Shown here piece after piece: positions 1 through 8,223 of a DNA stretch of 64,000 bases. Each line of letters opens with the position of its first letter. The stretch's first letter is position 1. The DNA is from Niastella koreensis GR20-10 (lineage in GTDB: Bacteria > Bacteroidota > Bacteroidia > Chitinophagales > Chitinophagaceae): assembly GCF_000246855.1 (NCBI RefSeq), contig NC_016609.1, positions 4,464,001-4,528,000 of the forward strand. The letters are read 5' to 3'. Below the pieces are notes generated by a model. The model ran no database searches. It saw only the letters and a list, made by a program, of their open reading frames with translations, and was not told the DNA's origin. Both the position numbers and the translations under genes were made by a program.

Positions 1-551
1 TCACCGGTTCGTTATCGAAAAAAATGGTGGAAACCGTTAGGCAAAAGTTCAATGGCTATAGCAGTCGCGTGGCGTTCAAACAAAAGCGGCTCGATCTGTT
101 TGATGATATGTATGCCTGCCTGGAACGTGGTTATGGGAACGACAACCTGAGTTATGCCAATATGTGTTTGCATCATTATATTTCCACCTTTTTGTATGAC
201 GACCAGTTTAACCTGGCGGAGAAAGTTCATGCCGATGATCCCGTAGAATTGTCCATTAGTTATATGCAGCAGCATATTGCCAAATCATTGTCACTGGAAG
301 CCATTGCCAAATCGGTTAATTTCTCGGCCTCGCATTACTCCGCGCTGTTTCGCAAAAAGACGGGCTTTGCACCTATAGAGTACTTCAATCATTTAAAGAT
401 CCAGCTGGCCTGTCAGTATTTGCATTTTACCGAATTACGGGTAAAAGAAATTGCCGATAAGCTGGGCATTGAAGATCCCTATTATTTCTCCCGGTTGTTT
501 ACGAAATTGATGGGCATGTCGCCAAACCAGTACCGGAGTAGTAAGCAATAG
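1..551 (+). CDS. AraC-family transcriptional regulator, 5' end missing
   Basis: This is the C-terminal part of a DNA-binding regulator; the frame is open to the left edge, so the N-terminus (normally a cupin-like sensor) lies outside. The last ~100 residues form the two helix-turn-helix AraC domain: the recognisable core is IAKSVNFSASHYSALFRKKTG, followed by DPYYFSRLFTKLMGMSPNQYR. It resembles the complete AraC regulator at 27628-28548 (shared SxxFSxLFxxKTGxAPIxYF and DPYYFSxxF patterns), so the two are probably paralogues. Its target is unknown; the genes that follow on the same strand are not obvious sugar-utilisation genes, so the partner is likely to the left of the window. Family assignment is firm, function is not. 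Confidence 0.93.
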   Translation, partial: TGSLSKKMVETVRQKFNGYSSRVAFKQKRLDLFDDMYACLERGYGNDNLSYANMCLHHYISTFLYDDQFNLAEKVHADDPVELSISYMQQHIAKSLSLEAIAKSVNFSASHYSALFRKKTGFAPIEYFNHLKIQLACQYLHFTELRVKEIADKLGIEDPYYFSRLFTKLMGMSPNQYRSSKQ

Positions 552-715
552 CCCTGCACCGAATATGTACAAGAACACACAAATCAGGACTGTACACATT
601 GACCAAAATCAATTTCCATTTTCCCGCCCCGTTCTGCCTCTTTTTTCCATATTTTTTCAACTTACAGTCGTTAGTTATTATTACATTAGCGATTCAGAAC
701 CAAAACCTTGCTATT

Positions 716-1048
716 ATGGGAAAATTTATAATCACCAAACGGGTAGATGGAGATTTTCAGTTCAGTTTAACGGTCGGCAATGGCGAAACGATCCTCATCA
801 GTGAAGGCTATTCCACCAAATCGAACTGCCACAACGGGATTGATTCCGTAAAACGTAATGCACCAGATGATAATAAATACGATCTGCGCGTAGCATCAAA
901 TGGTAAATTGTATTTCACCCTGGAAGCGGCCAATGGCCAAACAATTGGCGTGAGTGAGTTATACGAAAGTGAGACGGGCCGTACCAATGGCATCTTATCG
1001 GTTAAAACGAATGCGCCCGATGCCATTATCCAGGATGCAACGGTTTAG
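716..1048 (+). CDS. YegP/DUF1508-family small protein
   Basis: A 110-residue protein of two tandem ~50-residue YegP-type repeats. Each repeat has the pattern F-x-a-NGxTI-x-S-E-x-Y-x-S(K/E)-x-x-x-x-x-G-I-x-S-V-K-x-N-A, seen at about residues 10-55 and 60-108. I start at the ATG at 716 because the protein opening MGKFIITKR is typical of the family and the upstream in-frame extension (from 599) is hydrophobic and unlike it. The family is widespread, small and of unknown molecular role. The gene stands alone and is followed by a good intrinsic terminator at 1071-1098. Confidence 0.88.
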   Translation: MGKFIITKRVDGDFQFSLTVGNGETILISEGYSTKSNCHNGIDSVKRNAPDDNKYDLRVASNGKLYFTLEAANGQTIGVSELYESETGRTNGILSVKTNAPDAIIQDATV

Positions 1049-1070
1049 ATGTACAGAGCAATTCAGCCGG

Positions 1071-1098
1071 TGCGCTCCCAAGGGGGCGCATTTTTTTT
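1071..1098 (+). terminator. Rho-independent terminator after the YegP-like gene
   Basis: TGCGCTCCC pairs with GGGGCGCA (one G-T wobble) around a very short loop, and is followed directly by eight T residues at 1091-1098. It lies 22 bp past the stop codon, in the right orientation. Confidence 0.85.
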
Positions 1099-1335
1099 GC
1101 TTATATGCATGAAAATCAAATCATATCTTGTAAAACAAGCTATTTTGAATTAAATAAAATGTCCAGATCGTTTAATGCTACGGCGGAGGCATTCAATGCT
1201 GAAATCAAATTATTCAGAGCTTCTCCTGTCGCATTTGCCCCCCAGAATTGTCCTGCCCACACCCCGGCCAGGTTTGAAAAATGAACCAACTTTACAGGGT
1301 CAGGTAACACATTTCTTTACTTAAATTATTCACTC
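1099..1335. other. Intergenic stretch, nothing convincing
   Basis: AT-rich sequence between a terminator and the next gene. I see no ORF with coding character, no word array and no clear promoter; the SRPBCC gene promoter is presumably within the last 100 bp. Confidence 0.5.
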
Positions 1336-1776
1336 ATGGAAAAGCAGGAATTTAAAATTGCTATTGACGCCCCCCGTGAAAAAGTATGGAATATTTTATG
1401 GACCGACGATTCCTACCGGGCATGGACAGCGCCCTTCACCGAAGGTTCGCATGCCATTACCGACTGGAAAAAAGGCAGCAAAGTATTGTTCCTCGATAGT
1501 AAAGGCATGGGCATGGTGAGCAAAATAGATGAAACCATTCCCAACGAATACATGAGCTTTGAACACCTGGGTTATGTAAAAGATGGCGTGGAAGATGTTA
1601 CAAGCGATGAAGTGAAAAGCTTTGCGGGTGCGCATGAAAATTATACGTTGAAAGACCTCGACGGTAGAACCGAACTGATCGTTGATATGGATATGAACGA
1701 CCAATACAAAGACTACTTCATCCAAACATTTCCCAAAGCACTGGCGAAAGTAAAGGAGCTGGCAGAACTGGCGTAA
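1336..1776 (+). CDS. SRPBCC / AHSA1-like ligand-binding domain protein
   Basis: A 146-residue single-domain protein. The opening KIAIDAPREKVWNILWTDDSYRAW is the typical first strand and helix of START/Bet v1-like (SRPBCC, Activator of Hsp90 ATPase homologue 1-like) proteins, and WKKGSKVLFLDSKGMGMVSKI followed by a C-terminal long helix (FPKALAKVKELAELA) completes the fold. Such proteins bind hydrophobic ligands or act as stress-related helper proteins; the ligand cannot be read from sequence. Monocistronic. A GC-rich hairpin follows at 1810-1830. Confidence 0.88.
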   Translation: MEKQEFKIAIDAPREKVWNILWTDDSYRAWTAPFTEGSHAITDWKKGSKVLFLDSKGMGMVSKIDETIPNEYMSFEHLGYVKDGVEDVTSDEVKSFAGAHENYTLKDLDGRTELIVDMDMNDQYKDYFIQTFPKALAKVKELAELA

Positions 1777-1809
1777 TAGTCGCTACCACATAACGCAGCC
1801 CCCCACCAA

Positions 1810-1835
1810 CCTCCCCCCGATAGGGGGAGGCTTTG
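1810..1835 (+). terminator. GC-rich hairpin after the SRPBCC gene
   Basis: CCTCCCCC (1810-1817) pairs perfectly with GGGGGAGG (1823-1830), followed by a weak T-rich tail (CTTTGATTCTT). It is related to the GC-rich palindromes at 37389-37407, 50288-50306 and 61736-61754, so it may be a dispersed element as well as a terminator. Confidence 0.55.
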
Positions 1836-1980
1836 ATTCTTATATTACCTGCTACAAGAAAATTAACCTTAATTACCCCCACATTCCCTTTAACAATCAT
1901 TTTTTTGTTACGCGGCAACCACTGCTCACATTTGATCGTCGTATAGGTTTGTTTTTACTAACTTTATCAAAACCAATATC

Positions 1981-2445
1981 ATGGCTTCCTATACAATTAC
2001 CATCAACAATAACAAACATACGGTTGATGTTTTGCCTGATACTCCCCTACTTTGGGTTTTGCGCGATGAGCTGAATTTGGTAGGTACCAAGTTTGGTTGC
2101 GGTATTGCTCAATGTGGCGCCTGTACAGTATTGATGAATGATAATGCCATCCGCTCCTGCTCCTATCCTGTTTCAGCGGTGGGTACCAACAAGATCACCA
2201 CCATCGAGGGATTAAGCGAAAACGGCGATCACCCTGTTCAAAAAGCCTGGGACCAAATGGATGTTCCGCAATGCGGTTATTGCCAGGCTGGCCAGGTAAT
2301 GGCAGCGGTTGCGTTGTTAAAGCGAAAGCCCAACCCCACCGATGAGGATATCAACGCAGCTATGAGCAATATTTGCCGTTGTGCTACTTATGTTCGGATA
2401 CGAAAAGCAATACATTTAGCTGCAGGCAATGCTGCAAGTAAATAG
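1981..2445 (+). CDS. iorA: (2Fe-2S) small subunit of a molybdenum hydroxylase (isoquinoline 1-oxidoreductase alpha-like)
   Basis: A 154-residue electron-transfer subunit carrying two [2Fe-2S] clusters. The N-terminal plant-ferredoxin-like cluster motif is [14 protein letters not shown] with a fourth Cys about 20 residues on; the C-terminal helical domain has [10 protein letters not shown] and the paired ICRCATY. Length matches the CoxS/IorA family. It is followed after 113 bp by the large molybdopterin subunit in the same orientation, so the two form one enzyme. The complex lacks a separate FAD subunit in this window, as is usual for the two-subunit IorAB type. The physiological substrate (an N-heterocycle or aldehyde) is not predictable. 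Confidence 0.9.
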   Translation: MASYTITINNNKHTVDVLPDTPLLWVLRDELNLVGTKFGCGIAQCGACTVLMNDNAIRSCSYPVSAVGTNKITTIEGLSENGDHPVQKAWDQMDVPQCGYCQAGQVMAAVALLKRKPNPTDEDINAAMSNICRCATYVRIRKAIHLAAGNAASK

Positions 2446-2494
2446 CTGAAAAAAAGCTGAAAGCTATAAGGCGAAAGCTTAAAGCCGAAAACGC

Positions 2495-2536
2495 TGAACT
2501 CTGAACTCTGAACTTTGAACTTTGAACTCTGAACTG
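2495..2536. repeat. Heptad array, six TGAACTN units
   Basis: Six copies of TGAACTN begin at 2495, 2502, 2509, 2516, 2523 and 2530, an exact 7-bp period, inside the spacer between the iorA- and iorB-like genes. The preceding 50 bp (AAGCTGAAAGC, GCGAAAGCTTAAAGCCG) is built from related words. It has no obvious complementary arm and would be transcribed within the operon. Confidence 0.9.
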
Positions 2537-2558
2537 TTTACTTATCAACCAGTCACCA

Positions 2559-4691
2559 ATGAAACAAAGTACAACTAATATATCCCGCCGGCATTTTCTA
2601 AAAATCACTTCTTTAGCTGGCGGCGGCGTGTTGTTTGGTTTTGAAATGCTGGCCAATGTAACGGCTGAAACGGTGGCCGATGCGCCGCTCTTCTCGCCCA
2701 ATGCTTATCTCTCTATCGATCCACAGGGCATTGTTACTTTGCTGGCGCCTAACCCCGAGATCGGGCAGGGCGTAAAAACTTCTATTCCCATGCTGCTGGC
2801 CGAAGAGCTGGATGTGGACTGGAATAAAGTAGTAGTTACCCAGGCGGTTTTTGATAAAGAAAAATATGGTAACCAGTCTGCCGGGGGTAGCGGCGCTATT
2901 CGTGGCCGGTACGAACCCATCAGAAAAGCCGGTGCTGTTGCCCGGCAAATGCTGGTAGCCGCTGCTGCACAAACCTGGAATGTTCCCGAGCAGGAATGTT
3001 CAACCGAAAATGGTTTTGTGCTGCACAAAGCCAGCGGTAAAAAACTCAGCTATGGCGAACTGGCTTCCAAGTCAGCCACCATGCCGGTTCCGGATAACAT
3101 CAAACTAAAAGACCCGAAAGATTTCAAGATCATCGGGAAGCGCATTAATAACGTAGACAATAAAGGCATTCTTACCGGCAAACCTTTGTTCGGAATAGAT
3201 ACCCGCCGCGAAGGCATGCTCTTTTGTATGGTATCGCGCCCGCCTGCCTTTGGCAAGAAATTAAAATCATTCGACGATACCGAAACACGCAAAATACCCG
3301 GGGTAAAGAACGTGGTGCGTACCGACACGGTAGTAGCGGTGCTGGCCACCAATACCTGGGCCGCTAAAAAAGGCCGCGATGCCCTGAAAGTTGAATGGGA
3401 AGATGCCGGCAAACTGGAAAGCACCATGGAACATGTTGCCGCTTTTAAAACCCTGATCCAGCAAAAAAGCGATAAACCCGACAGAAATGACGGGAATGTA
3501 GAGCAGGCGTTGAGCAGCGCCAAAAAAGTGATAGAAAGCGTTTATGAAGTGCCGGTGCTGAGCCATGCACCCATGGAGCCCATTAACTATTTTGCCGATG
3601 TAAAGGATGGTAAAGCCGATCTGTACGGCCCTACCCAGGTACCGGGTAATGCCATCAGAGATGTAGCCAAAGCACTGGGCATTGCTGAAGCCAATATTAC
3701 ACTGGGCATGCCCCGGCAGGGTGGCGGTTTTGGCAGAAAGTTACGTGCTGATAATGTGGTGGAAGCTGCCCAGATCTCCGCCGCCGCCAAAGCTCCCGTG
3801 CAAATGCTATGGACACGCGAAGATGATATGCAGGGCGATTTTTACCGGCCCAATGGAATGTATAGATACCAGGCCGCCATTAACGCCAATAACGAACTCG
3901 ATGGCTGGTACCTGAGCGCTGTTGCGTTGAATGCCGGCCGTGCAGCCGCATCGGAAAACTTCCCTGCTGGTGCACTGGCCAATTACCGGTGCGACAGCCA
4001 TGGCGTTCAATCGAATATTCAAACCGGTCCGTGGCGGGCCCCTACGCATAATGCCATTGGTTTTGCAGAACAAAGCTTTCTCGATGAAATAGCACATGAA
4101 TTAAAGAAAGATCCCGTAGCCTTCCGCCTCGAACTGCTGGAGAAAGCCAAAACCAGCCCGGTTGGCAAAGTGAGTTATGATATTGAGAAATTCAAAAGCG
4201 TTATAAACCTGGTAAGCAAAATGAGTAACTGGGGTAAAAACACGCCAGGCCGGTTTAAAGGCTTTGCTGCGTATTACTCCTTTAACACCTATGTAGCCGA
4301 AGTGGCTGAGGTTTCTGTAGTAAATGGCAAACCCAAAGTGCATAAAGTATGGGCAGCTGTAAACTGCGGACAGGTAGTAAACCTCAGCGGCGCCGAAAAC
4401 CAGGTGCAGGGCGCTATTGTGGATGGCCTGGGCCATGCCTGGTATTCTGAAGTCACCTTTGATAAAGGCGCGGTACAACAGAAAAACTTCAATGCCTATA
4501 AAATGATGCGGATGGCCGATGCGCCACCGGATGTAGAGGTGCAGTTTGTGGCTACCAATGAAGCGCCTACTGGTTTGGGCGAGCCTGCGTTGCCACCGAT
4601 TGCCGCTGTGGTTTGTAATGCCATTTTCGCAGCTACTGGTAAAAGAATCAGGAAATTACCATTTGGCAATGCACTAGCACAAAAGGCATAA
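2559..4691 (+). CDS. iorB: Molybdopterin-binding large subunit (isoquinoline 1-oxidoreductase beta-like), Tat-exported
   Basis: A 710-residue catalytic subunit of the xanthine oxidase superfamily in the IorB/aldehyde oxidase group. It starts with a twin-arginine signal (SRRHFLKITSLAGGGVLFGF, residues ~9-28), so the complex probably works outside the cytoplasmic membrane. Molybdopterin-contact motifs include GIGQGVKT-like PEIGQGVKTSIPMLLAEEL near residue 68, the AGGSGAIRGR loop, MPRQGGGFGRK (~385) and the C-terminal GLGEPALPPIAAVVCNA carrying the presumed catalytic Glu. It is paired with the small subunit upstream. No cofactor maturation genes (XdhC/CoxI-like) are nearby, so these must be elsewhere. 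Confidence 0.9.
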   Translation: MKQSTTNISRRHFLKITSLAGGGVLFGFEMLANVTAETVADAPLFSPNAYLSIDPQGIVTLLAPNPEIGQGVKTSIPMLLAEELDVDWNKVVVTQAVFDKEKYGNQSAGGSGAIRGRYEPIRKAGAVARQMLVAAAAQTWNVPEQECSTENGFVLHKASGKKLSYGELASKSATMPVPDNIKLKDPKDFKIIGKRINNVDNKGILTGKPLFGIDTRREGMLFCMVSRPPAFGKKLKSFDDTETRKIPGVKNVVRTDTVVAVLATNTWAAKKGRDALKVEWEDAGKLESTMEHVAAFKTLIQQKSDKPDRNDGNVEQALSSAKKVIESVYEVPVLSHAPMEPINYFADVKDGKADLYGPTQVPGNAIRDVAKALGIAEANITLGMPRQGGGFGRKLRADNVVEAAQISAAAKAPVQMLWTREDDMQGDFYRPNGMYRYQAAINANNELDGWYLSAVALNAGRAAASENFPAGALANYRCDSHGVQSNIQTGPWRAPTHNAIGFAEQSFLDEIAHELKKDPVAFRLELLEKAKTSPVGKVSYDIEKFKSVINLVSKMSNWGKNTPGRFKGFAAYYSFNTYVAEVAEVSVVNGKPKVHKVWAAVNCGQVVNLSGAENQVQGAIVDGLGHAWYSEVTFDKGAVQQKNFNAYKMMRMADAPPDVEVQFVATNEAPTGLGEPALPPIAAVVCNAIFAATGKRIRKLPFGNALAQKA

Positions 4692-4718
4692 TGCAATTTT
4701 CCCTATTTTTACGACGAT

Positions 4719-6242
4719 ATGATCAGCAAATTATCCTGGTTAAAACGTCTTAAAGATAGTTTTACTAAACAACCAACTGAGTCCGAATCCTTTTCACGGT
4801 TCCTGATAAAAGATAGTCTTCATAAAAAATACCTGCTGATAGCAACAGCAGGTATTTTTATTCAGTTTATAGTTTTTAAACTTTGTTATCCCTTTGCCGG
4901 GTATTTTACCGATAGCTACACGTATATAGATGCGGCTGCCCACAATTATATCATCAGTATCCGGCCATTGGGTTACTCCCGTTTTTTGTCGCTGGTACAT
5001 AGATTCACCACATCCGACACGGCGCTCGTTTTCATTCAATATCTCACCATCCAGCTTGGCTTGTTGTATTTCTTTTTTACGCTCCGTTTTTTCTTCCCCT
5101 TACGCAACCCTATCAGCCATGTGCTGTTTGTTTTCTTTTTATGTAACCCGCTTACTCTATACCTCAGTAACCAGGTAAGCAGTGATGCCCTGTTTGCGAG
5201 TGTGAGTATTATCTGGTTTACGCTGTTGATCTGGCTTATCATCCGGCCTGGCTGGACCAGCCTTTTAATAATGGCAGAATTACTGTACCTCCTGTTCCAG
5301 ATCCGTTATACAGCATTGTACCTGCCGGCGGTGGCCATCCCGGCCATATTACTCTGCCGGCGTAACAGGCTCTTTAAAAGTTCGGGAATTATCCTGGTGG
5401 TAGCGCCCATGTATTTAGGGATGCAACATATTAAAAGTCTCACCCAAAAGGAAACCGGCACGGCCGTGTTTTCCGCCTTTGGCGGCTGGATGGCAGCCAA
5501 TAATATCTTACAGGTATATCCGTATATTACTGTACAGGACAAAGACCTGCCTACGGCTGAATGTATTGCGTTGAATAAAATAGTAAAACAATATTTTAAC
5601 ACATTGCCTGCATCGGCAAAACCCGGGCCGGACGAGTTTTTATGGAGTGATAAATCACCTTTGAAAACTTACATGTATCAGTTAGAACAGCAGAAAAAGA
5701 TCAACGGGTATTTCAGGTCCTGGCATGCTGTAGCGCCTGTTTTTACGCAATACAGCAACACTCTGATGCTGCAACACCCTTTTGCCTTTATGCGGTATTA
5801 TATGGGGCCTAACACGAAGGTATTCTTTTTGCCGCCGATGGAATGTTTCCTTTCCTATAACGAAAAGAAAAACACCGTGGATCCTGTGGCTGTGAAATGG
5901 TTCAACTATAAAAGCGACCAGGTAACCTGCGTTAATAATACCTTTCAGGCAGGCATGCTGGCCCCCATGCGCTGGTTATGTCTGCTCTCGAATATCTTTT
6001 TTTGTGGTGGATTGCTGGTTGTATTGATCCGGGCGAAACGATACAAACCCTCTCCTGAATTATTACGTACACTGTTATTAGCCGGCGCCTTCTGGGTCGT
6101 TCACTTTTGCTTTAGCATCTTTGCCTCATCGATCGTTTTGCGGTATCAATATTTTCCTATGCTCATTTGTGTAACATTTTCTTTAATACTTATAAATATT
6201 TTCACCACTCATTACCGCAATAAGCCCGCGTCCACAATGTAA
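4719..6242 (+). CDS. Polytopic inner-membrane protein, possibly GT-C-type glycosyltransferase-like
   Basis: A 507-residue protein with roughly nine or ten hydrophobic segments. After the first membrane segment there is an exported loop with FTDSYTYIDAA, an acidic cluster in the place where GT-C glycosyltransferases (PMT/ArnT-like) keep their catalytic Asp; a large soluble loop of about 150 residues lies between ~260 and ~410. I cannot match it to a named family with confidence. It starts 27 bp after the iorB-like gene, so it may be co-transcribed with it. Its 3' end overlaps the convergent protoglobin gene by 41 bp. Confidence 0.7.
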   Translation: MISKLSWLKRLKDSFTKQPTESESFSRFLIKDSLHKKYLLIATAGIFIQFIVFKLCYPFAGYFTDSYTYIDAAAHNYIISIRPLGYSRFLSLVHRFTTSDTALVFIQYLTIQLGLLYFFFTLRFFFPLRNPISHVLFVFFLCNPLTLYLSNQVSSDALFASVSIIWFTLLIWLIIRPGWTSLLIMAELLYLLFQIRYTALYLPAVAIPAILLCRRNRLFKSSGIILVVAPMYLGMQHIKSLTQKETGTAVFSAFGGWMAANNILQVYPYITVQDKDLPTAECIALNKIVKQYFNTLPASAKPGPDEFLWSDKSPLKTYMYQLEQQKKINGYFRSWHAVAPVFTQYSNTLMLQHPFAFMRYYMGPNTKVFFLPPMECFLSYNEKKNTVDPVAVKWFNYKSDQVTCVNNTFQAGMLAPMRWLCLLSNIFFCGGLLVVLIRAKRYKPSPELLRTLLLAGAFWVVHFCFSIFASSIVLRYQYFPMLICVTFSLILINIFTTHYRNKPASTM

Positions 6243-6795
6243 CATGTAACAATACTGCTTTACACCAGGCCTTGTGCATTTTTTCAATCACGCCCAGGCT
6301 ATGTCCGTTTTTGGCCATAAATGTTTTGATGGAATCATTAACAACAGCAGTAAACGCAATTACATAGCGCATGGGGATGAACGGGGCTGCATCGGCGTTA
6401 TCTGTTTTATTCTTTTTAGCCGACATATGCCTTAAACCAATCTCATGCTGGTAATTCAACCAGTCCTGGTCATATGATTTGTAGCAAAGGTCCATGATCC
6501 ATTGTTTGAACCGCTCCTTAACTTTTGCTTTATATGGTTCGTCGGTTTTACCGGCATCGTTTTTAAAATAGTACGCCAGGTGTGGCATTGAACTGATCAC
6601 CCCCCGCCACATATTTACGATGGATTCAGCCTGCGGTTCCAGTACATCCCCCGCCATGCGTAAATACTTTTGATCGTCTGAATCGAACGTAATGGTTTGT
6701 TTCAACAGCTCAAGATCTTTCATAGTAACCGGTGAGGTGGCCAATTCATTAGCACCATAGTCGTACCCGGCGATATTGTCCACTAATGTTTCCAT
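6202..6795 (-). CDS. Protoglobin-domain haem protein
   Basis: A 197-residue stand-alone protoglobin. The core runs from PVTMKDLELLKQTITFDSDD to the end; the proximal haem-ligand region is YQHEIGLRHM, matching the conserved motif of archaeal protoglobin and globin-coupled sensors. There is no methyl-accepting, GGDEF or other output domain, so it is a single-domain sensor or gas/NO-handling protein rather than a classical signalling globin. It is transcribed towards the preceding membrane-protein gene and overlaps its last 41 bp, including both stop codons. Confidence 0.9.
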   Translation of the reverse strand: METLVDNIAGYDYGANELATSPVTMKDLELLKQTITFDSDDQKYLRMAGDVLEPQAESIVNMWRGVISSMPHLAYYFKNDAGKTDEPYKAKVKERFKQWIMDLCYKSYDQDWLNYQHEIGLRHMSAKKNKTDNADAAPFIPMRYVIAFTAVVNDSIKTFMAKNGHSLGVIEKMHKAWCKAVLLHVTLWTRAYCGNEW

Positions 6796-7408
6796 AACTA
6801 ATTGCTTTTATTTGCTTTGAACAAATCTTAAAAAACCGTACCATCCGCGGTGCAAGCCTTGCAGGTAAAAAAATACCCAGGCTAATCAGTGTTGTGTGCC
6901 GGGAATTTTGAGTTAACAATGAGCCATCGGTGGTAAGCTAAGTGGCATCCATTGAAATTTTTGGGCAATACTTTCAAACCTTGAAGTACAGCTGGCTAAC
7001 CTGGTGATCAACGCTCAATTACTATGACAAGTAAAACCTGATGGGGCCAATGTTCGCTGTTGATTAGTTGTAGTTACCAATAAATAAGCATAGAGCCAAA
7101 ATCGCGATAAATTCCATTATAGTACTACAGTACTATAATGACCAATTATAGTATTCCAGTACTATATTTATTGATTATAGTACTGTAGCACTATATTGAC
7201 TTTTTTCTACAAACTTGCAATAACGGTAACACCACTTGCAAACCAATGTTTCAACTCATATCAATTCCAGCTAATATCAGATTTGTACTGGAGGTCGGTT
7301 CAAATCTGTACTGACTTGACAATAATCAAATTAACTAAACGAAATTGTCCATAACAAAGGGCACCATGGGTAAAGTGAGTATATTCGGCGCCATATTGCT
7401 AACTGACT
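6796..7408. other. Long divergent intergenic region with phased palindromes
   Basis: About 610 bp between the protoglobin gene (minus) and a secreted orphan (plus). It holds no plausible gene; a short plus-strand frame from 7345 is out of frame with, and overlaps, the better gene at 7409. The striking content is the trio of palindromes at 7117-7196. A further short near-repeat, CAGATTTGTACTG / CAAATCTGTACTGAC, lies at about 7268-7316. Unlike most gaps here it has no 7-bp word array. Confidence 0.7.
7117..7196. promoter_or_regulatory. Three phased palindromes, candidate operator cluster
   Basis: Three 22-bp near-palindromes of the form TTATAGTACT-nn-AGTACTATAA start at 7117, 7146 and 7175, exactly 29 bp apart. 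The first is almost a perfect dyad; the second and third carry single changes per arm (AGTATT, AGCACT). Dyads of this size and regular spacing suggest binding sites for a dimeric repressor that can bind cooperatively. Which of the two divergent genes is controlled, and by which protein, cannot be told. Confidence 0.65.
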
Positions 7409-8152
7409 ATGAGACGACTGTTTATAAAGTGGATGCTGCTTGCCGGTTCACTACTTCCCCTGGCGCTTGTTGCCCAGCATATAAGCCTCGACAGATTATT
7501 ATCGTTGCAACGATCCTCTTTGATTACCATCCAGGATTATTTGGAAACCAGCACCTGGAAACTGAAACGCATAACCTCCCTGAGCGAAGCAGACAGCAAC
7601 GTGTTTCAATCTCACACGCGGTATTTTTTAGATTCCCTGTCACTGGCCCGTAAACAGGAAAGCGGCTCCCTAAACACCAGCGGCAGTTATTATATGGCCA
7701 GGTTGCTGGAAGGCACGAAGCTGGATGCGCCGGCCTGGGTGGAATACCTGAGTCAGGTAGAAACGAGGCTCAGCCCCACTACCCTGTTCACCAATTCGTT
7801 CACCATCACCATGCCGAAGTACTTTTTGTTCAACGCCATTAATTTAAGGCTGGCAGAATATACCAGGCGCACGTTTCACCATGCCCTGCGTTTTAGCTTT
7901 GGCGATGGCGACACCTTCAAATCGATCATTACTGAAATTGGTATTCTGAATTTACCCGATAGCGTTTGTTATATAATGTACAACAAACCTTTAATAACCC
8001 GGGTATACAAACTGGCCGACCAGGTAATCAACCTCGTCACCATCGATACCCCTACGCCCACTTATTCACTCGAAATTTATGCCCGCGCCGATTATGAATA
8101 TTTACACGGGAATGAGCAGGAGTTGAAAGGGAAGGTTGATTATATTCAGTAA
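7409..8152 (+). CDS. Secreted protein of unknown function
   Basis: A 247-residue protein with a clear signal peptide (MRRLFIKWMLLAGSLLPLALVAQ). The mature part is mixed alpha/beta and charged, with no motif I recognise. The start at 7409 gives the signal peptide directly at the N-terminus. It sits downstream of a 600-bp regulatory-looking region with three phased palindromes and converges on the glutaminase-like gene. Orphan; probably periplasmic or envelope-associated. Confidence 0.75.
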   Translation: MRRLFIKWMLLAGSLLPLALVAQHISLDRLLSLQRSSLITIQDYLETSTWKLKRITSLSEADSNVFQSHTRYFLDSLSLARKQESGSLNTSGSYYMARLLEGTKLDAPAWVEYLSQVETRLSPTTLFTNSFTITMPKYFLFNAINLRLAEYTRRTFHHALRFSFGDGDTFKSIITEIGILNLPDSVCYIMYNKPLITRVYKLADQVINLVTIDTPTPTYSLEIYARADYEYLHGNEQELKGKVDYIQ

Positions 8153-8184
8153 GTTGACGGGTTAACAGGTTAACACGTTGACAG
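8153..8184. repeat. Octad array, GTTGACGG-type words
   Basis: Four words beginning GTT lie at 8153, 8161, 8169 and 8177 (8-bp period): GTTGACGG, GTTAACAG, GTTAACAC, GTTGACAG. The array starts on the base after the stop codon of the upstream gene, between convergent genes. Since GTTAAC is self-complementary, the array can fold. Nearly the same array is at 27598-27627. Confidence 0.88.
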
Positions 8185-8223
8185 GTAAAATGAAGCATTG
8201 GTGCGTAAAGTAGGTGGTTGACC

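Noticed and set aside
2495-2536. CRISPR array
   Set aside because: Units are 7 bp with no spacers and there are no cas genes; the same holds for the other arrays.
7345-7653. Plus-strand frame of 102 codons before the orphan secreted gene
   Set aside because: Overlaps the better frame at 7409, which begins with a clean signal peptide; its own translation has no family-like features.
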